DNA of 64,000 nucleotides, from positions 1-64,000 of the forward strand of contig NZ_JAHWXQ010000005.1 of the NCBI RefSeq assembly GCF_019336435.1, written 5' to 3'. The notes below the pieces were generated by a model. That model ran no database searches, was not told the origin of the DNA, and saw nothing but the letters and a program-made list of their open reading frames with translations. Positions 8,742 through 17,733 of this stretch are shown in pieces. The translations under genes and the position numbers were made by a program. This stretch comes from Pontibacter populi (lineage in GTDB: Bacteria; Bacteroidota; Bacteroidia; Cytophagales; Hymenobacteraceae). How positions within the stretch are numbered: position 1 is the stretch's first letter; each line of letters begins with the position of its first letter.

Positions 8742-9320
8742 AAAGATTTAAAAATTGACTCTTTTACACGGATGCTATAGTTGTCTTAATTATTAGGGTA
8801 TAGCAGTTCGAAGAAAAGTGCTAAGCGTTTCTTAAGCTATACGTAGGCTGGTGTGTAGCAGTAAAATAGGATGTGATAAATTCGTAATAATGCTGCCAGA
8901 ATTAGTAGCAGATGATGAAAACTAAGTGTAAGTACGGAGCTAACTATAGCTTCCGCATCTTTTCGATAATAAGCTATACTCTAGCTTGAACGGCAGATGC
9001 ACATAGGCTATAGTTTAAAAATTCAGGTACGGGGCGGGAGATACGACTGAGAAAACTCTTTGTGAGTCTGATTCAGAATACGGTAAGCTTCATAGTCAAG
9101 TGCACTTCTGGTAAGTCTTGCTCCTATTCTATCATCCGGAATAATAACTTTTATAGAGCATTTTTGAACAGTTGGCTGGTAAATATTTAGGTGCAAACTA
9201 TAGCAGTGAATTTGAGTGAAAAGGAAATAAGACCGCTTTAGGTAACCTGAAAATGACTTGTATCATAGTTTAAGAACGACGCAGAGGTTTACTTTGGGCT
9301 CTCGGTAAACTATAACCTTC
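8742..9320. other. Divergent intergenic region rich in AACTATAG octamers
   Basis: No gene seen. This 579-bp spacer between divergent cphA and the acyl-CoA synthetase gene must contain both promoters. It carries four AACTATAG/CTATAGTT octamers (8775, 8942, 9008, 9196), the densest intergenic set besides 13.4 kb. Confidence 0.5.
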
Positions 9321-11375
9321 ATGATCACACCGCAACTCCTACAGCCTTCCAGTATAGCCATCGTGGGCGCTTCAAATGATACCTCTAAACCAGGAGGAAA
9401 AGTGCTCTTCAATATACTAAAACATGGTTTCGCCGGAAAAGTGTTTGGCGTGAACCCCAAAGAACAACAGGTGCAGGGAGTACTTTGTTACTCCTCCTGC
9501 GATGACCTGCCAGACGTGGACCTGGCTATTATTGCTATTGCTGCGCACCAGGTAGAAGCCGCTTTGCGCTCACTTGCCTTTCATAAGAATTGCAAAGCGT
9601 TTATACTTTTCTCGGCAGGTTTCAGTGAGGCAGGGGATTCAGGTAAAGCGCTGGAGCAACGGTGCGTGCAGATAGTGGAGGAAGTGGGCGGTACGCTGAT
9701 CGGTCCGAACTGCATTGGCGTCATCACTGGCAACTATAAAGGTGTATTTGCAGGCCCGGTGCCCACATATGATCCGATGGGCTGCGACTGCGTTTCCGCT
9801 TCCGGGGCAACGATGGTTTATCTGCTGGAGTCTGCTATTCCGAGAGGTTTGAAATTCAGGGATATTTTTTCTGTTGGAAACAGCGCCCAGATTGGGGTGG
9901 AGGATGTGCTGGAATACTGGGACGAAACCTACGATCCTGCGCATAGTTCCAGCATCAAGCTATTGTATATGGAGCAGATTGCAGACCCCATGCGCTTCCT
10001 GAAACATGCCCGTTCGCTTGTTAACAAAGGCTGTCGTATTGCGGCCATTAAGGCAGGAAACACAGAGGCCGGTTCAAGAGCCGTCTCCTCACATACAGGG
10101 GCACTGGCCGGCTCTGATGCTGCTGTGAGTGCGCTGTTCAGGAAGGCGGGCATTATCCGGTGCTATAGCCGGATTGAGCTGGTTTATGTTGCCGCTATTT
10201 TTACGATAAAACCTTTGAAGGGAAACCGGATCGCCGTGATCACACATGCCGGTGGACCGGGCGTAATGCTGACTGACATCCTGGTAAAAGGTGGAATGGA
10301 AGTACCCCACATAGAAGGTGCCAAAGCAGATGAATTGCTGGCAAAACTCCACCCAGGTTCGTCAGTATCGAATCCTATCGATTTTCTGGCAACCGGCAAT
10401 GCGCTGCAGTTGGGTGAGATACTGGACTATGTAGACAACGAATTTGATGAGATTGATGGTGCAGTCGTGGTGTTCGGTACAACGGGTATGTGGCGTGTGG
10501 ATGATGTGTACCAGGTACTTCACGAAAAAATAAAGACCTGCCGTAAACCTATTTTCCCGATACTGCCTTCCGCTATACAGGCGGCCGAAGAGGTAAGTCA
10601 TTTCCATACTATGGGTCACGTAAATTTTACAGATGAAGTAAGTTTTGGCTACGTGCTCTCCAGGGTTAATAAGTTACAGCCACCTTACCCGGAAGTCCAA
10701 TTACCTATAGTTGATGTGCCTCGCATCAGAGAGGTAATTGAAAACAATACTTCAGGCTATCTGCCACCAGAGGATGTAAACGCCTTGCTCCAGGCAGCAG
10801 GTATAGTTACAGCAGCGCAGGCCACAGTAAGATCAGAGGCGGAAGCTATAGTTGCAGCAAAAGAACTGGGCTTCCCGCTGGTAATGAAGGTGGTTGGTCC
10901 TGTTCATAAATCGGATGTAGGCGGTGTGGTGATAGATATACAAAATGAACAGGAAATAGCTGCCAACTATAACCGGTTGATGGCTATAGTTGGTGCTGAA
11001 GCCGTACTGCTACAGCAACAGCGCAGCGGGATTGAAGTATACATGGGAGCCAAGGCTGAGCCACCGTTTGGCAAACTTATACTTTGTGGCCTAGGTGGCA
11101 TTTTTGTAGAGGTTTTCAAAGATGTATCTGCTGCCTTGTCACCGGTGCACAGCGAGGAAGCTGCCCGCATGATACGCCGCCTACGCTCTTACCCGATCAT
11201 CCAGGGTATAAGAGGCAAGCCCGGTGTTAGTGAAGAGTTGTTAGTTGAAACTATTTTGAAGCTTAGCGCCCTGCTGGAAGCTGCTCCTGAGATCAGTGAA
11301 ATGGACATAAATCCGCTATTGGGAAGCATGGAGAGCTTAGTAGCAGTAGATGCCCGAATTTTGATAGAAAGGTAA
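9321..11375 (+). CDS. NDP-forming acyl-CoA synthetase (acetate--CoA ligase, ADP-forming), fused alpha-beta
   Basis: A 684-residue enzyme that interconverts acyl-CoA plus ADP and phosphate with acid, CoA and ATP. The N-terminal CoA-binding Rossmann domain (about 5-130; SIAIVGASNDTSKPGG) and succinyl-CoA synthetase-like flavodoxin domains (about 145-440) come first. The phosphorylatable His lies in SSHTGALAG (His258). A C-terminal ATP-grasp domain (about 470-684; LGFPLVMKVVGPVHKSDVGGV and EMDINPLL) follows. In archaeal ADP-forming enzymes the alpha and beta parts are separate subunits; here they are one chain and no acetyltransferase domain is attached. It probably gains ATP from, or activates, organic acids; the substrate cannot be told. 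It is divergent from cphA. Confidence 0.9.
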   Translation: MITPQLLQPSSIAIVGASNDTSKPGGKVLFNILKHGFAGKVFGVNPKEQQVQGVLCYSSCDDLPDVDLAIIAIAAHQVEAALRSLAFHKNCKAFILFSAGFSEAGDSGKALEQRCVQIVEEVGGTLIGPNCIGVITGNYKGVFAGPVPTYDPMGCDCVSASGATMVYLLESAIPRGLKFRDIFSVGNSAQIGVEDVLEYWDETYDPAHSSSIKLLYMEQIADPMRFLKHARSLVNKGCRIAAIKAGNTEAGSRAVSSHTGALAGSDAAVSALFRKAGIIRCYSRIELVYVAAIFTIKPLKGNRIAVITHAGGPGVMLTDILVKGGMEVPHIEGAKADELLAKLHPGSSVSNPIDFLATGNALQLGEILDYVDNEFDEIDGAVVVFGTTGMWRVDDVYQVLHEKIKTCRKPIFPILPSAIQAAEEVSHFHTMGHVNFTDEVSFGYVLSRVNKLQPPYPEVQLPIVDVPRIREVIENNTSGYLPPEDVNALLQAAGIVTAAQATVRSEAEAIVAAKELGFPLVMKVVGPVHKSDVGGVVIDIQNEQEIAANYNRLMAIVGAEAVLLQQQRSGIEVYMGAKAEPPFGKLILCGLGGIFVEVFKDVSAALSPVHSEEAARMIRRLRSYPIIQGIRGKPGVSEELLVETILKLSALLEAAPEISEMDINPLLGSMESLVAVDARILIER

Positions 11376-11440
11376 AATGCACCTATTTCTGTAGTGAGGA
11401 TGCCCGTATGGTAACTATAGGGAATAGATTATCAGACATA

Positions 11441-11473
11441 AGAGCCGCTCCATTTAAAAGGAAGCGGCTTTTA
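11441..11473 (+). terminator. Terminator after acyl-CoA synthetase gene
   Basis: The hairpin GAGCCGCTCC/GAAGCGGCTT has a T-rich 3' side and lies 66 bp past the stop codon. It is the same AAGCCGCTTC-type stem seen at the left end of the window. Confidence 0.65.
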
Positions 11474-11621
11474 TAGTTGTAGGCCAACGAATATATTTAT
11501 CAAACAGGATTTACAGTGTACTTTCTGATTTAAATGGGCTTTTCAGGTAGAAGCTAATTCAAAATAATAAAGCTCAATATGTTAGTATATGTAAGCAAAA
11601 CACAACTGGATTCCTGTTTAA

Positions 11622-11655
11622 AAACAAAGCTGCCCGGTTGATACAGGTAGCTTTA
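11622..11655 (-). terminator. Terminator of the TlpA/DoxX operon
   Basis: A 9-bp stem AAAGCTGCC/GGTAGCTTT with one G-T pair lies about 10 bp past the stop of the minus-strand thioredoxin-like gene. Confidence 0.55.
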
Positions 11656-11664
11656 TGTAGTTCT

Positions 11665-12300
11665 TTAATTTTTAACCATATTCTGTAAAAACGCTACAAC
11701 TTCGGGTGTATCGTAATCGGCCATACCTTCCTGCTTGGCTACAATTTTCCCTTCCGGTGAAATGATGAACGTTGTAGGAATTGCATTGGAATAAAACTCC
11801 TGCGGGAAATTGCTGGAAGGCAGGTACACCGGGAAAGTATAATTTTTCTTATCTATAAACTTCTTTACTTTCTCCATGCCTGCTTCATCCACGGAAAGCA
11901 TCACAAAGGCAATTTTATCGGAGCCTACCTTGTCGTATAGTTTCTGGATGTTCGGCATTTCGGCAATACAGGGCGGGCACCAGGTAGCCCAGATATTCAG
12001 GAATACCACTTTCCCTTTCAGGCTTTCAAAAGCCACCTGTTTACCCTGCAGGTCCACCATCTTAAAACCCGCGCCGGCCATATTTGAATTAGCCACAGCA
12101 GCCGCATCAACTACAGCATTTGCATCCGGGTTCTGCAAAGTTTCCGGCACATCCGCATTTTTGATGCCTGTGGCCAGCAGTATGCGCTGCACCTGCCCGA
12201 TAGCTTCAGTGTGCAAACCCGTTAAATACAGGATCCCAAAGATGCCAAGCATTACTGCCCAGCCAGGTATATTCTTTATAGAAAATTTCTTCTTATTCAT
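11665..12300 (-). CDS. TlpA-like membrane-anchored thioredoxin
   Basis: A 211-residue thiol-disulfide protein. Residues about 11-28 are a membrane anchor (IPGWAVMLGIFGILYLTGL), so the rest faces the periplasm. The thioredoxin fold (about 75-208) carries the active site WCPPC at 107-111, the cis-Pro region NAIPTTFII and a GKVVFLNIWATWC strand typical of the TlpA/ResA subgroup. Such proteins reduce periplasmic disulfides, for example in cytochrome c maturation. It starts 59 bp after the DoxX-DsrE gene and is probably its operon partner. Thiol chemistry suits the sulfur theme of the following genes, but the partner protein is unknown. Confidence 0.88.
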   Translation of the reverse strand: MNKKKFSIKNIPGWAVMLGIFGILYLTGLHTEAIGQVQRILLATGIKNADVPETLQNPDANAVVDAAAVANSNMAGAGFKMVDLQGKQVAFESLKGKVVFLNIWATWCPPCIAEMPNIQKLYDKVGSDKIAFVMLSVDEAGMEKVKKFIDKKNYTFPVYLPSSNFPQEFYSNAIPTTFIISPEGKIVAKQEGMADYDTPEVVAFLQNMVKN

Positions 12301-12359
12301 GATTTTTTATTCTGATGAAACTCTCTGTAGAGAGCGTCTTTTGATTTCTTAAATATAGT

Positions 12360-13241
12360 TTATAATTCAACAGTTTTATAGCCCTGCTGCTGCAGGTCAA
12401 ACATATAGGTCAGGCCATTGGGTTCTACTTCCAGGCCATCAACTAAGGTGCTTTGGTCTACTTTGAACTGCTTTAGCGACATGCCACATATTTTAAAAGT
12501 AACCCCCAATGCGCTGCCTTGCTCAATAAACGGCGCCATTTCACTTCCTTTCTGAAACGCTTCCACTGACTTTCCGCAAGCCATGATCACAAAAGCTTCG
12601 CTGTTATAGTTGCTGTCTTTTGTAATGCTTTCTGCAGTATTTACAGCAGCTTTCAGGTGACTCGGCTGGCTTATCAGTACGGCATATTTCTGTTTGGAAG
12701 CGGACTGTTGGGTACTGGATTGTGCGATTGTGCCTGTAGTAGTACAGGAGCCAAGCGTAAGTAATGCACCAAGAGCTAACACGTTAATATAGTGCTTGTT
12801 GCCTATGGTCTGGTAGGCGGCTTTCTTTTTTAAGGAAAGTACCTGGTCAAGGCCATAGTACACAGCGCCGCTCAAAATAAAGAATAACAACATACCGATC
12901 AGGGCAATGTTCTTGAACAGCGGACCGGCACCATCGGGGTTGGTAATCTGTACGGTTAAGGTAATAGGCACAAGTATAGCCAGCAGCCCCAGCGCAGCCA
13001 GTTTTGTTTTAAATCCGGCAAGCAGCAGGATACCACCTACCAGTAAACCAATACCTGAAAGTATGATCAGCGACTCGGCTGGTGCGATGGTCGTTGCCAG
13101 GTGTCCGAATGCAGATTTCTGAAGTTTGGCAGTGGCACCGGCAGTTTTAAAAATATGATTGATACCGGCTGTAATGAAAATAAGGCTGCCCAAGATGCGG
13201 AGCACCAGGAATGCAATTCTTTGCAAAGGAGTAAATTCCAT
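12360..13241 (-). CDS. DoxX-like membrane protein fused to a DsrE-like domain
   Basis: A 293-residue fusion. Residues 1-135 form a DoxX/MauE-like four-helix membrane domain (RILGSLIFITAGINHIFK at the start). Residues 150-166 are a further hydrophobic segment ending in a lipobox-like LTLGSC (Cys166). Residues about 183-293 form a DsrE/DsrF-type domain (YAVLISQPSHLKAAVNTA, VIMACGKSVEAF, KICGMSLKQF, then a YMFDLQQQGY end). DsrE-family domains bind or relay sulfur through cysteines and DoxX proteins occur in thiosulfate:quinone oxidoreductases. The order suggests a membrane-tethered periplasmic sulfur-handling domain. The internal lipobox raises the possibility that two ancestral genes, one a lipoprotein, were joined. 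Confidence 0.78.
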   Translation of the reverse strand: MEFTPLQRIAFLVLRILGSLIFITAGINHIFKTAGATAKLQKSAFGHLATTIAPAESLIILSGIGLLVGGILLLAGFKTKLAALGLLAILVPITLTVQITNPDGAGPLFKNIALIGMLLFFILSGAVYYGLDQVLSLKKKAAYQTIGNKHYINVLALGALLTLGSCTTTGTIAQSSTQQSASKQKYAVLISQPSHLKAAVNTAESITKDSNYNSEAFVIMACGKSVEAFQKGSEMAPFIEQGSALGVTFKICGMSLKQFKVDQSTLVDGLEVEPNGLTYMFDLQQQGYKTVEL

Positions 13242-13362
13242 TTGTTTGATCTTAAAATGAATGATACAGATATTTTCCTTCTACTCTCAGCGAGAAATGT
13301 AGAAGTATAGCTATGCAAGGACTAAAAGAATAGTCTGCCATAGCATCTAAAGTAAAATCATT

Positions 13363-13728
13363 TTAAGCCAGCCGGGGAGGAGCGTGTTCTGTTTCGAGGT
13401 ACGGGGAAAGATGTTGATTACTACTGGTAACTATAGCTGGTTGAACTATAGCTATAGTATAAAAAGCATGAAGTTGCTGCGACGAAACTATAGCATAAAT
13501 TTGCTGTCCGCAGTCAGTAACCATATTGGCAGCGCTTTTAGATTCAGAATGGGTCTGGTGTTTCAGACACTTTTTAGCGCAAGGTTTTTTAATGCCGTTG
13601 TTGCTATAGTTACAGCTTTTTGAAACGATATGCTGCTTAAGATCAGCAGCACCAGGCAGGCTGCCGCTCTTCTGTATGCCGAAAAGCAGGAGGATGATGC
13701 TGAAAAATAAAAGCAGGTAGGTCTTCAT
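13363..13728 (-). CDS. Small secreted cysteine-containing protein, unknown
   Basis: A 121-residue protein with a signal-anchor or signal peptide at 1-24 (MKTYLLLFFSIILLLFGIQK). The mature part has clustered cysteines and lysines (SKSCNYSNNGIKKPCAKKCL), a further Cys in VTDCGQQIY and a Pro-rich tail (TEHAPPRLA). Similar short periplasmic proteins in Bacteroidota often lie beside metal or redox genes, but I cannot name a family. It lies between the MFS gene and the DoxX-DsrE gene, all on the minus strand. Its DNA contains five CTATAG sites within 190 bp. A periplasmic metal- or thiol-binding role is a guess. Confidence 0.55.
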   Translation of the reverse strand: MKTYLLLFFSIILLLFGIQKSGSLPGAADLKQHIVSKSCNYSNNGIKKPCAKKCLKHQTHSESKSAANMVTDCGQQIYAIVSSQQLHAFYTIAIVQPAIVTSSNQHLSPYLETEHAPPRLA

Positions 13729-13842
13729 TTTATTCTTAAAGCAGCTACTTCGGTTATCGTAAAACTGCAGTTTGTGTATCTAACAGAACCTAAACTATAA
13801 ATTGTTTCATCTGCTTTGATAGCAACACCTAAAAGTAAACAT

Positions 13843-15108
13843 TTAAGCTTGCCGAAGCAAACCGGTACTACATTCCTTACTGTGCCAGAGTAGCTTTTTG
13901 GTGCAGCACATTCTATACTCTGATAATAGTCCCGCAGCTATGGTTAGTAGGGCAGTGCCTAGAATAACGGCTTCCAACCCAAACAGGTCTCCAAACACAC
14001 CGGCAACTATAGCACCGGCTACATACCCAAAGTCGCGCCAGAAACGGAAAATGCCCAGGCTTTGTGGTCGTTGACTCGGGTGCGTGTTCTCTGCCACCAC
14101 CGACAGGAAATTCGGGTAAACCAAGGCTGTGCCCACACCAAGTAGAGCGAGCGCAGTTATCAGAATAAGATAGGAGCCTGCAAATAAAAGTAAAGCTATT
14201 GCCACACCCTGTAGCATCATGCCCAAACTTAACAACTGCTTTTTGCAGAGCATATCACCAAACTTGCCGGTCACCAGCTGTCCTAATCCCCACACAACCG
14301 GGTAAATGCCGGCCAGCAAACCTGTTTGCGTTAAACTATAGCCTTTAGTACTTAGCAGCACTGGTAGTAATCCCCAGAGTATGCCATCGTTCAAATTATT
14401 TACAAATCCGTTCAGGGTAACAGAACCTAAGTTGCCATGTCGCCAGGTGGTATCTTTCCAGATATTTCGGAGCAGCGGTATGTTGGTCTGTTTTATTTCT
14501 GTTTGTACATGGCTATGCGTGTCACGCACCAGAAACACCGTCAGTAGTAACCCTATTAGCGAGAAAGCGATACCAGGAATAAAGGCATAAGTGACTTTGC
14601 CAGTGGCCGACGCGATATAACCTGCCAGAAATGCCACCAACCCAACTGCCAGGTAGCCGGCAAACTCGTTAATGCCCATGGCCAGGCCACGGTTCTTTTC
14701 ACCCACCAGGTCTATCTTCATCACAACCGTTGCCGACCACGCCAACCCCTGGTTAATACCCAATAGGAGGTTTGCAAAAATGACCCACCACCAGCTTTCT
14801 GCATACAACAGCAGCCAGGGAACGGGGAGGGCGAATAACCAGCCTATCATAAGCAGCTGCCGGCGGGTATACCTGGAAGCCAGCCTGCCCATGGCCAGGT
14901 TAGCGCCGGATTTTGCCAGGCCAAATGCAACTATAAACGAAAGTAGCGCTGTGTGCCCGTTTATACCGAAAACTGTTTCAGCAAACTCCGGAATGACAGA
15001 ACGCTCCAGGCCTACCATGGCACCCACAAAGCCGTTTACAAGCACCAGCAGCCAGAACTGCCCTGCATTCTCCTGTAAGCCAAGCTTTGTTTCGGATGGT
15101 TGCATCAT
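13843..15108 (-). CDS. MFS transporter
   Basis: A 421-residue major facilitator with about 12 transmembrane helices in two bundles separated by a charged loop near residues 205-230. MFS signatures are visible: GRLASRYTRRQLL (loop 2-3 motif A) and the repeated motif GKFGDMLCKKQLL in the second half. The C-terminus is unusual for the family, with CCTKKLLWHSKECS carrying three cysteines. The substrate is unknown; export of a small anion or a toxic sulfur or metal species would fit the neighbourhood. It follows the DUF6691 gene by about 100 bp. Confidence 0.85.
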   Translation of the reverse strand: MMQPSETKLGLQENAGQFWLLVLVNGFVGAMVGLERSVIPEFAETVFGINGHTALLSFIVAFGLAKSGANLAMGRLASRYTRRQLLMIGWLFALPVPWLLLYAESWWWVIFANLLLGINQGLAWSATVVMKIDLVGEKNRGLAMGINEFAGYLAVGLVAFLAGYIASATGKVTYAFIPGIAFSLIGLLLTVFLVRDTHSHVQTEIKQTNIPLLRNIWKDTTWRHGNLGSVTLNGFVNNLNDGILWGLLPVLLSTKGYSLTQTGLLAGIYPVVWGLGQLVTGKFGDMLCKKQLLSLGMMLQGVAIALLLFAGSYLILITALALLGVGTALVYPNFLSVVAENTHPSQRPQSLGIFRFWRDFGYVAGAIVAGVFGDLFGLEAVILGTALLTIAAGLLSEYRMCCTKKLLWHSKECSTGLLRQA

Positions 15109-15211
15109 GTTGCTTCTCTACTTTTTGAGTCGGTAACGGATTTAATATGCTGGAAGGCCACAGATCATGTACCGGCGACTTTCACAACACATTTCACTTT
15201 TAGCCAATTCT

Positions 15212-15625
15212 TTAGTGCGGTAATCTGTCTTTGACAACGCCATAGGTATAGGTGCCTGCAATAGCCCCTCCAATTGCCAGAAGTATAGCCCAGAAGCCAT
15301 GACCCAGGTTTACAAACAGCGGCCCCGGACAGGCGCCAGTAAGTGCCCAGCCTAACCCGAAGATGGTGCCCCCGATCAGGTAACGCGACACAGACTTTTC
15401 TTTAGGTTTAAAGATGATCGGGTTACCCTGAAAATCTCTCAGCTTATATTTTTTTATCACGTAGGTAATGATAACCCCCAACACCACAGCTGTGCCAATA
15501 ATGCCATACATGTGGAATGACTGAAAGCGGAACATCTCCTGGATACGGAACCACGAAATAGCTTCTGACTTGCTCATCACGATGCCAAATAAAATGCCGG
15601 CAAGTATAAATTTTAATCCTTTCAC
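15212..15625 (-). CDS. YeeE/YedE-like membrane protein (DUF6691 type)
   Basis: A 137-residue membrane protein with four hydrophobic segments. It matches the short second half of split YeeE/YedE thiosulfate-transporter pairs: FGIVMSKSEAISWFRIQEMF, then GLGWALTGACPGPLFVNLG with the conserved Cys in ACPGP. YeeE-type proteins carry thiosulfate across the inner membrane using conserved cysteines. The start codon is GTG, chosen because it opens the conserved N-terminus. It is preceded by its partner half (15722-16279) on the same strand. Confidence 0.85.
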   Translation of the reverse strand: MKGLKFILAGILFGIVMSKSEAISWFRIQEMFRFQSFHMYGIIGTAVVLGVIITYVIKKYKLRDFQGNPIIFKPKEKSVSRYLIGGTIFGLGWALTGACPGPLFVNLGHGFWAILLAIGGAIAGTYTYGVVKDRLPH

Positions 15626-15721
15626 GGGAAGATAATTTTAATGATTAATGACGAATGATTTAGTATAAAGGGGATGAACAGATACATTGAAGTTGAATTA
15701 TTCATCACTCTCTATTCATTC

Positions 15722-16279
15722 TTAAAAAATAAGCGGAAGCAATACGAATGTGGTGATCAGTCCGCCTATAAAGAAGCCTATAACAGCGATAAGGGACGGT
15801 AACTGTAGGTTAGACAAGCCACTGATGGCGTGACCCGATGTACAACCACCAGCGTAACGCGAGCCGAAGCCGATCATAAAACCACCCAGCAACAGAATCA
15901 GAAAACCTTTAACTGTAAATAGGGATTCCAGGCTGAAAATCTCTCCTGGCTGTAATGCATCTGGAGCAGAAATGCCTAACTGGCTTAAGTCCTGAATGGT
16001 AGCCTGGGAGATTTGTACAGCTTCACCTGTCGATAAGAATTCGGAAGCGATGAATCCACCAATGACTGCGCCTACTAAAAACAGCAGGTTCCAGGTTTGA
16101 GCGCGCCAGTCAAAGTCAAAAAAGCTTACTTTTTTACCAGCGCCACAGGCGGCACAAATCACGCGCAGGTTAGATGAAAAACCAAACGACTTTCCGAAGT
16201 ATAAAAGCAGTGCCATTATCAACGCTATTACTGTACCCGACACATACCAGGGCCATGGCTGACTTATAAATTCTAACAT
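15722..16279 (-). CDS. YeeE/YedE thiosulfate-transporter-like protein
   Basis: A 185-residue protein forming the longer half of a split YeeE/YedE system. It has about five membrane helices, CAACGAG near the first loop and the conserved FGSRYAGGCTSGHAISG motif whose Cys relays thiosulfate in the family. Both halves are adjacent and on one strand, so they probably work together to import reduced sulfur or move sulfur species. The 96-bp gap to the next gene contains short ATGAATGAT-type repeats but no terminator. The rhodanese gene upstream shares the operon or its Crp/Fnr-type promoter. Confidence 0.87.
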   Translation of the reverse strand: MLEFISQPWPWYVSGTVIALIMALLLYFGKSFGFSSNLRVICAACGAGKKVSFFDFDWRAQTWNLLFLVGAVIGGFIASEFLSTGEAVQISQATIQDLSQLGISAPDALQPGEIFSLESLFTVKGFLILLLGGFMIGFGSRYAGGCTSGHAISGLSNLQLPSLIAVIGFFIGGLITTFVLLPLIF

Positions 16280-16368
16280 AAGGTTAAGTTGATTTTATAG
16301 TTGTTTTTAGTGTAAGTATAAATTCTGTTCAAGGGACATATCTATACTTTATGAATTTGAAATAACCT

Positions 16369-16695
16369 TTATCTTGGCCAGGCACCAATTCCACCTGCCA
16401 GGTTATAAGCTTTAAACCCGTGAGCTGTCATCAGGTCGCAGGCAGAGCCACTTCGGTTGCCACTACGGCAGAACACAAAGTATTCGGTATCCTTGTCTAA
16501 AGTAGCTAAAGCCTGCTGAAACTGACTGGAGGTAACGTCTAAATTGGTGGCCGTAGGTAGGGTGCCGGATGCAAATTCTGCTGCAGTGCGCACATCCAGC
16601 AATGTTGCTTTTGGTGCATTTTCGTACTTTAATTTAAACGTATTGCCGTCCAGGTTTTCGTAATTCTTTGGTGTTGATTGAAAGAAATTGAACAT
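16369..16695 (-). CDS. Single-domain rhodanese
   Basis: A 108-residue rhodanese-like sulfurtransferase. The active-site loop is CRSGNRS with catalytic Cys76, preceded by LLDVRTAAEF and followed by NLAGGIGAW, so the domain is complete. It should move sulfane sulfur between thiosulfate, persulfides and acceptor thiols in the cytoplasm. Its promoter region carries a GTGAC-N4-GTCAC operator 22 bp upstream of a TTTG -7 box, the same arrangement as for the TauE and persulfide dioxygenase genes. Confidence 0.9.
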   Translation of the reverse strand: MFNFFQSTPKNYENLDGNTFKLKYENAPKATLLDVRTAAEFASGTLPTATNLDVTSSQFQQALATLDKDTEYFVFCRSGNRSGSACDLMTAHGFKAYNLAGGIGAWPR

Positions 16696-16736
16696 GATAT
16701 TTGATGTTTATTTTCAGTTTATGATTGATTACACTG

Positions 16737-16780
16737 CAAATTTCGGAAGATATGTTTCCTTGTTCAGTGACTTTGGTCAC
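16737..16780 (-). promoter_or_regulatory. Crp/Fnr-type operator and -7 box, rhodanese promoter
   Basis: On the minus strand, the palindrome GTGAC-CAAA-GTCAC (plus 16767-16780) is followed by TGAA and, exactly 22 bp after the palindrome, GAAATTTG (plus 16737-16744), which keeps the TTTG of the TAnnTTTG -7 element. The palindrome centre falls near -42, a class II activator position. Confidence 0.7.
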
Positions 16781-16790
16781 GCAGTTAACC

Positions 16791-17654
16791 TTAAGCGAAA
16801 AAGAGCTCTTTGATGATAATATAGATACCCATAACCAGTACAAACCAGCCAAATGAAGTCTTTAGTTTGTCGGCATGTACCTTAGCAGACAGGTAGGTAC
16901 CTATAAAGATACCGGCAATGGAGATGGTCGAGAATATACCCAGTAACATCCAGTCGATCTCATAGTTGAACACATCGCCCATAAAACCAAACAATGATTT
17001 TACAGCAATAATAAGCAGGGATGTGCCCACGGCCATTTTCATATCCAGCTTGCTGAAAAGTACCAGCGCAGGAATGATAAGAAAGCCACCGCCTGCACCT
17101 ACTAAGCCCGTTAATGTACCTACCACCAGGCCTTCTGCCAGAATGCCGCCATAGTTAAACTTAGGTTTAGGATGTGTTTCTTTCAGATCAGTGTGCTCCA
17201 CATCCAGTTTAGTGTCGATATTCTCGTCTACAGCATCTATTGGTTCTGCTGGCGCTTCTTTTTTCTTTTTGATCATAGAGATAGAAGCAAATACCATCAG
17301 GCTGGCAAACAGGAGCATTAGCAGCACACCTTTTGTTACGGCCAGATCGCCAACTGTAAACAGGTTCTCAGGAATGGCTGGTACCAGGTAACGACGCGTT
17401 ATGTAAACAGCCACAATAGAAGGCAACCCAAATACGATGGCTGTTTTTAAACTCACCAGGCCTTTCTGGTAGAACTTATAAGAACCTACCAAACTGGTTA
17501 AGCCAACTATAAATAAAGAGTAAGCTGTAGAGATTACCGGACTCAGTCCCAGCAAATAAACCAAGACAGGTACAGTAAGTATGGAGCCGCCACCACCAAT
17601 CAAACCGAGTGATAAGCCAATTAACATGGCAGCAATGTATCCGAGTATTTCCAT
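16791..17654 (-). CDS. TauE/SafE family sulfite/sulfonate exporter
   Basis: A membrane permease of the TauE/SafE (DUF81) family. It has about eight hydrophobic segments and two half-repeats with the Gly-rich motifs GLSLGLIGGGGSILTVPVLV and VGTLTGLVGAGGGFLIIPAL. A charged insert (about 140-170) separates the halves. Members export sulfite or sulfonates, so it may remove sulfite made when persulfides are oxidised. I start at the ATG giving MEILGYIAAM (287 residues); an upstream in-frame ATG at 17690 lies only 17 bases after the start expected from the -7 box at 17678-17685, or overlaps it, which argues against it. Confidence 0.88.
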   Translation of the reverse strand: MEILGYIAAMLIGLSLGLIGGGGSILTVPVLVYLLGLSPVISTAYSLFIVGLTSLVGSYKFYQKGLVSLKTAIVFGLPSIVAVYITRRYLVPAIPENLFTVGDLAVTKGVLLMLLFASLMVFASISMIKKKKEAPAEPIDAVDENIDTKLDVEHTDLKETHPKPKFNYGGILAEGLVVGTLTGLVGAGGGFLIIPALVLFSKLDMKMAVGTSLLIIAVKSLFGFMGDVFNYEIDWMLLGIFSTISIAGIFIGTYLSAKVHADKLKTSFGWFVLVMGIYIIIKELFFA

Positions 17655-17677
17655 CGTATTTTGTTTAATGAACAATA

Positions 17678-17721
17678 CAAAGGTATACAAGACCGCAATT
17701 AACTTCAGTGACTCTTATCAC
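17678..17721 (-). promoter_or_regulatory. Crp/Fnr-type operator and -7 box, TauE promoter
   Basis: On the minus strand, GTGAT-AAGA-GTCAC (plus 17708-17721) is followed by TGAA and, exactly 22 bp after the palindrome, TACCTTTG (plus 17678-17685), a perfect Bacteroidota -7 box. The start codon at 17654 lies 23 bp beyond the -7 box. Confidence 0.75.
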
Positions 17722-17733
17722 AGAGGGATTTAT

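Noticed and set aside
13384..13623. Plus-strand 79-codon frame opposite the small secreted protein
   Set aside because: It is antisense to a frame with a clear signal peptide and conserved-type tail, and it arises from the CTATAG-rich DNA.
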